Source: Proteiniphilum sp. UBA5267 (GTDB taxonomy: Bacteria; Bacteroidota; Bacteroidia; Bacteroidales; Dysgonomonadaceae). From it: DNA of 48,155 nucleotides. A model generated the notes under the pieces. It ran no database searches, was not told where the DNA came from, and was given only the letters and a program-made list of their open reading frames with translations. Positions 47,133 to 48,155 of the stretch are shown here, in pieces. The stretch covers positions 53,389 through 101,543 of the forward strand of contig DHTF01000087.1 of NCBI GenBank assembly GCA_002411515.1. The letters are read 5' to 3'. Position 1 is the first letter of the stretch. The number at the start of each line of letters is the position of its first letter. Made by a program: the position numbers and the translations under genes.

Positions 47133-48155
47133 ATGAAGAAATATCTCCTTGCCATCATACTCACGCTGCTGTTTGGCGCTTGCAACGTAACCAAAAAGGT
47201 TCCGGAAGGAAGTTATCTGCTCAACAAAGTGGAGATCGACTCCGATGTGAATGGAATTGGATCCTCTGAGCTGAAGTCTTACCTCCGACAGAGGCCCAAC
47301 TCTTCCATTCCCCTTATCGGTAAGTGGAAGCTGCATATGTATAACTTACCCAACAGCAACGATACCTGGATGAACAGACAGCTGTTAAGGTATGGAGAAC
47401 CTCCCGTGTTGTTCAATGAACAGCTGGCGGTGATCTCTGCCGAACAAATCAGGCTCCACCTGAGCAACAAAGGGTATCTCAATGCGGAGGTAGATACGAT
47501 CGTAAAAAAGAAAAATAAAAAAGCCAACCTGACCTTCGACGTCACCGAAAATATACCTCATCGGATCCGTTCTTTCAGCGATACCATCCGTTCAGCCGAT
47601 ACCATCATCTATCGTATCCTGCACGATGCCAAAACTCTTGAGGTAATGAAAGAGGGAGATATCTTCGATTTGTCCGTTCTGGAAAAAGGCAGGGAGCGCA
47701 TGACCACCACCTTGAAGAACAGGGGGTACTATAATTTTCAGAAAGACAATTTTTACTTTTTGGTCGATACCGCCGTCGGTAACCACCGGGTTGATGTCAC
47801 CATGGCTTTGGGTAATCCTACCGACTCAACGAAACACAAGCAGTACAACATTGGAAATGTAACGGTCATCAATGGTGTGGAGGAAGCTTTTTTGCAGGAT
47901 ACTACAGGTGCTGCCAGACTGGACACGGTTGAATATAGGGGACTGCAGATTATATCCGAAAAAGATCGGTTCCTGTTGCCCAAGACGGTCTATTACAATA
48001 CATTTTTACGACCTGGCAGGCTTTATTCCGACCGGATTGTGGAGAGAACCTATTCTTCATTAAACGGCATTGACGCCGTGAACCAGACGGCCATCAACCT
48101 CACTCCGGTGGTGCGCAACGACTCCAGTTTCATTGATACAAGGATCACACTCTTT
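47133..48155 (+). CDS. tamL: TamL, lipidated TamA-like Omp85 protein (5' part)
   Basis: The first 341 codons of an open frame that runs off the window. It starts MKKYLLAIILTLL with a lipobox FGAC (Cys near 17), so the product is a lipoprotein, unlike proteobacterial TamA. The visible part holds POTRA-like modules: LNKVEIDSD...GIGSSELKSYLRQRPN, FNEQLAVISAEQIRLHLSNKGYLNAEV and VLEKGRERMTTTLKNRGYYNF, each with the G-Y/GYY turn typical of POTRA domains. The Omp85 barrel must lie beyond the end. The 3-bp spacing after tamB and the lipobox fit the Bacteroidota TamL-TamB pair. Confidence 0.88.
   Translation, partial: MKKYLLAIILTLLFGACNVTKKVPEGSYLLNKVEIDSDVNGIGSSELKSYLRQRPNSSIPLIGKWKLHMYNLPNSNDTWMNRQLLRYGEPPVLFNEQLAVISAEQIRLHLSNKGYLNAEVDTIVKKKNKKANLTFDVTENIPHRIRSFSDTIRSADTIIYRILHDAKTLEVMKEGDIFDLSVLEKGRERMTTTLKNRGYYNFQKDNFYFLVDTAVGNHRVDVTMALGNPTDSTKHKQYNIGNVTVINGVEEAFLQDTTGAARLDTVEYRGLQIISEKDRFLLPKTVYYNTFLRPGRLYSDRIVERTYSSLNGIDAVNQTAINLTPVVRNDSSFIDTRITLF

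Overview
The window is a 48-kb chromosomal segment of a Bacteroidota bacterium, probably order Bacteroidales. The support is a SusC/SusD pair, SprA of the type IX secretion system, an RprX/RprY-type two-component pair, a lipidated TamA (TamL), a CcsBA-type cytochrome c assembly protein, and several intergenic copies of the Bacteroidota -7 promoter element TAnnTTTG. Gene content and moderate GC would fit a Dysgonomonadaceae-like anaerobe (Proteiniphilum/Petrimonas group), but that placement is inference. No insertion sequence, prophage, CRISPR array or rRNA is visible.

Layout. 1-5000: tRNA-His, a TrmH-family rRNA methyltransferase (minus), then transketolase, ribose-5-phosphate isomerase B and an S41 peptidase lipoprotein (plus). 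5.1-10 kb: an exported GH2 beta-galactosidase (minus) and a nucleoside-type MFS transporter (plus). 10-15 kb: a SusC/SusD outer-membrane uptake pair closed by a strong terminator. 15.3-22.9 kb: the most unusual part, a co-directional cassette. It contains a tetraheme NapC/NirT-type cytochrome fused to an SUMF1 (FGE-like) domain, a Tat-exported Gfo/Idh/MocA oxidoreductase lipoprotein, a Tat-exported TIM-barrel isomerase, a fused ResB-CcsA cytochrome c assembly protein, and a cytosolic Gfo/Idh/MocA oxidoreductase. 22.9-27 kb (minus): yicC, gmk, an exported esterase, a BASS-type transporter and a CDP-alcohol phosphatidyltransferase. 27.2-29.4 kb (minus): rprX-rprY. 29.7-38.8 kb (minus): sprA, ruvA, sdaA. 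38.8-48.2 kb: an acyl-ACP thioesterase, a LEA2-like lipoprotein and an Smr protein, queA, then tamB and the start of tamL, which runs off the window.

How parts work together. Transketolase and RpiB form a non-oxidative pentose phosphate operon. SusCD, the beta-galactosidase and the oxidoreductase cassette suggest carbohydrate use. The cassette puts a sugar-type dehydrogenase, a sugar isomerase and a multiheme c-cytochrome in the same envelope compartment, with the assembly machinery for that cytochrome next door. I infer a periplasmic sugar (or polyol) redox system linked to the quinone pool. The substrate, the direction of electron flow and the role of the SUMF1 domain cannot be read from sequence. 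SprA, and TamB with TamL, are two separate outer-membrane protein export/assembly systems.

Start sites needed judgement in several places. sprA has no ATG before its signal peptide and probably starts at CTG. tamB appears to start at TTG. The longest frames of yicC, sdaA and the thioesterase gene would run through perfect -7 promoter elements, so shorter starts are preferred.
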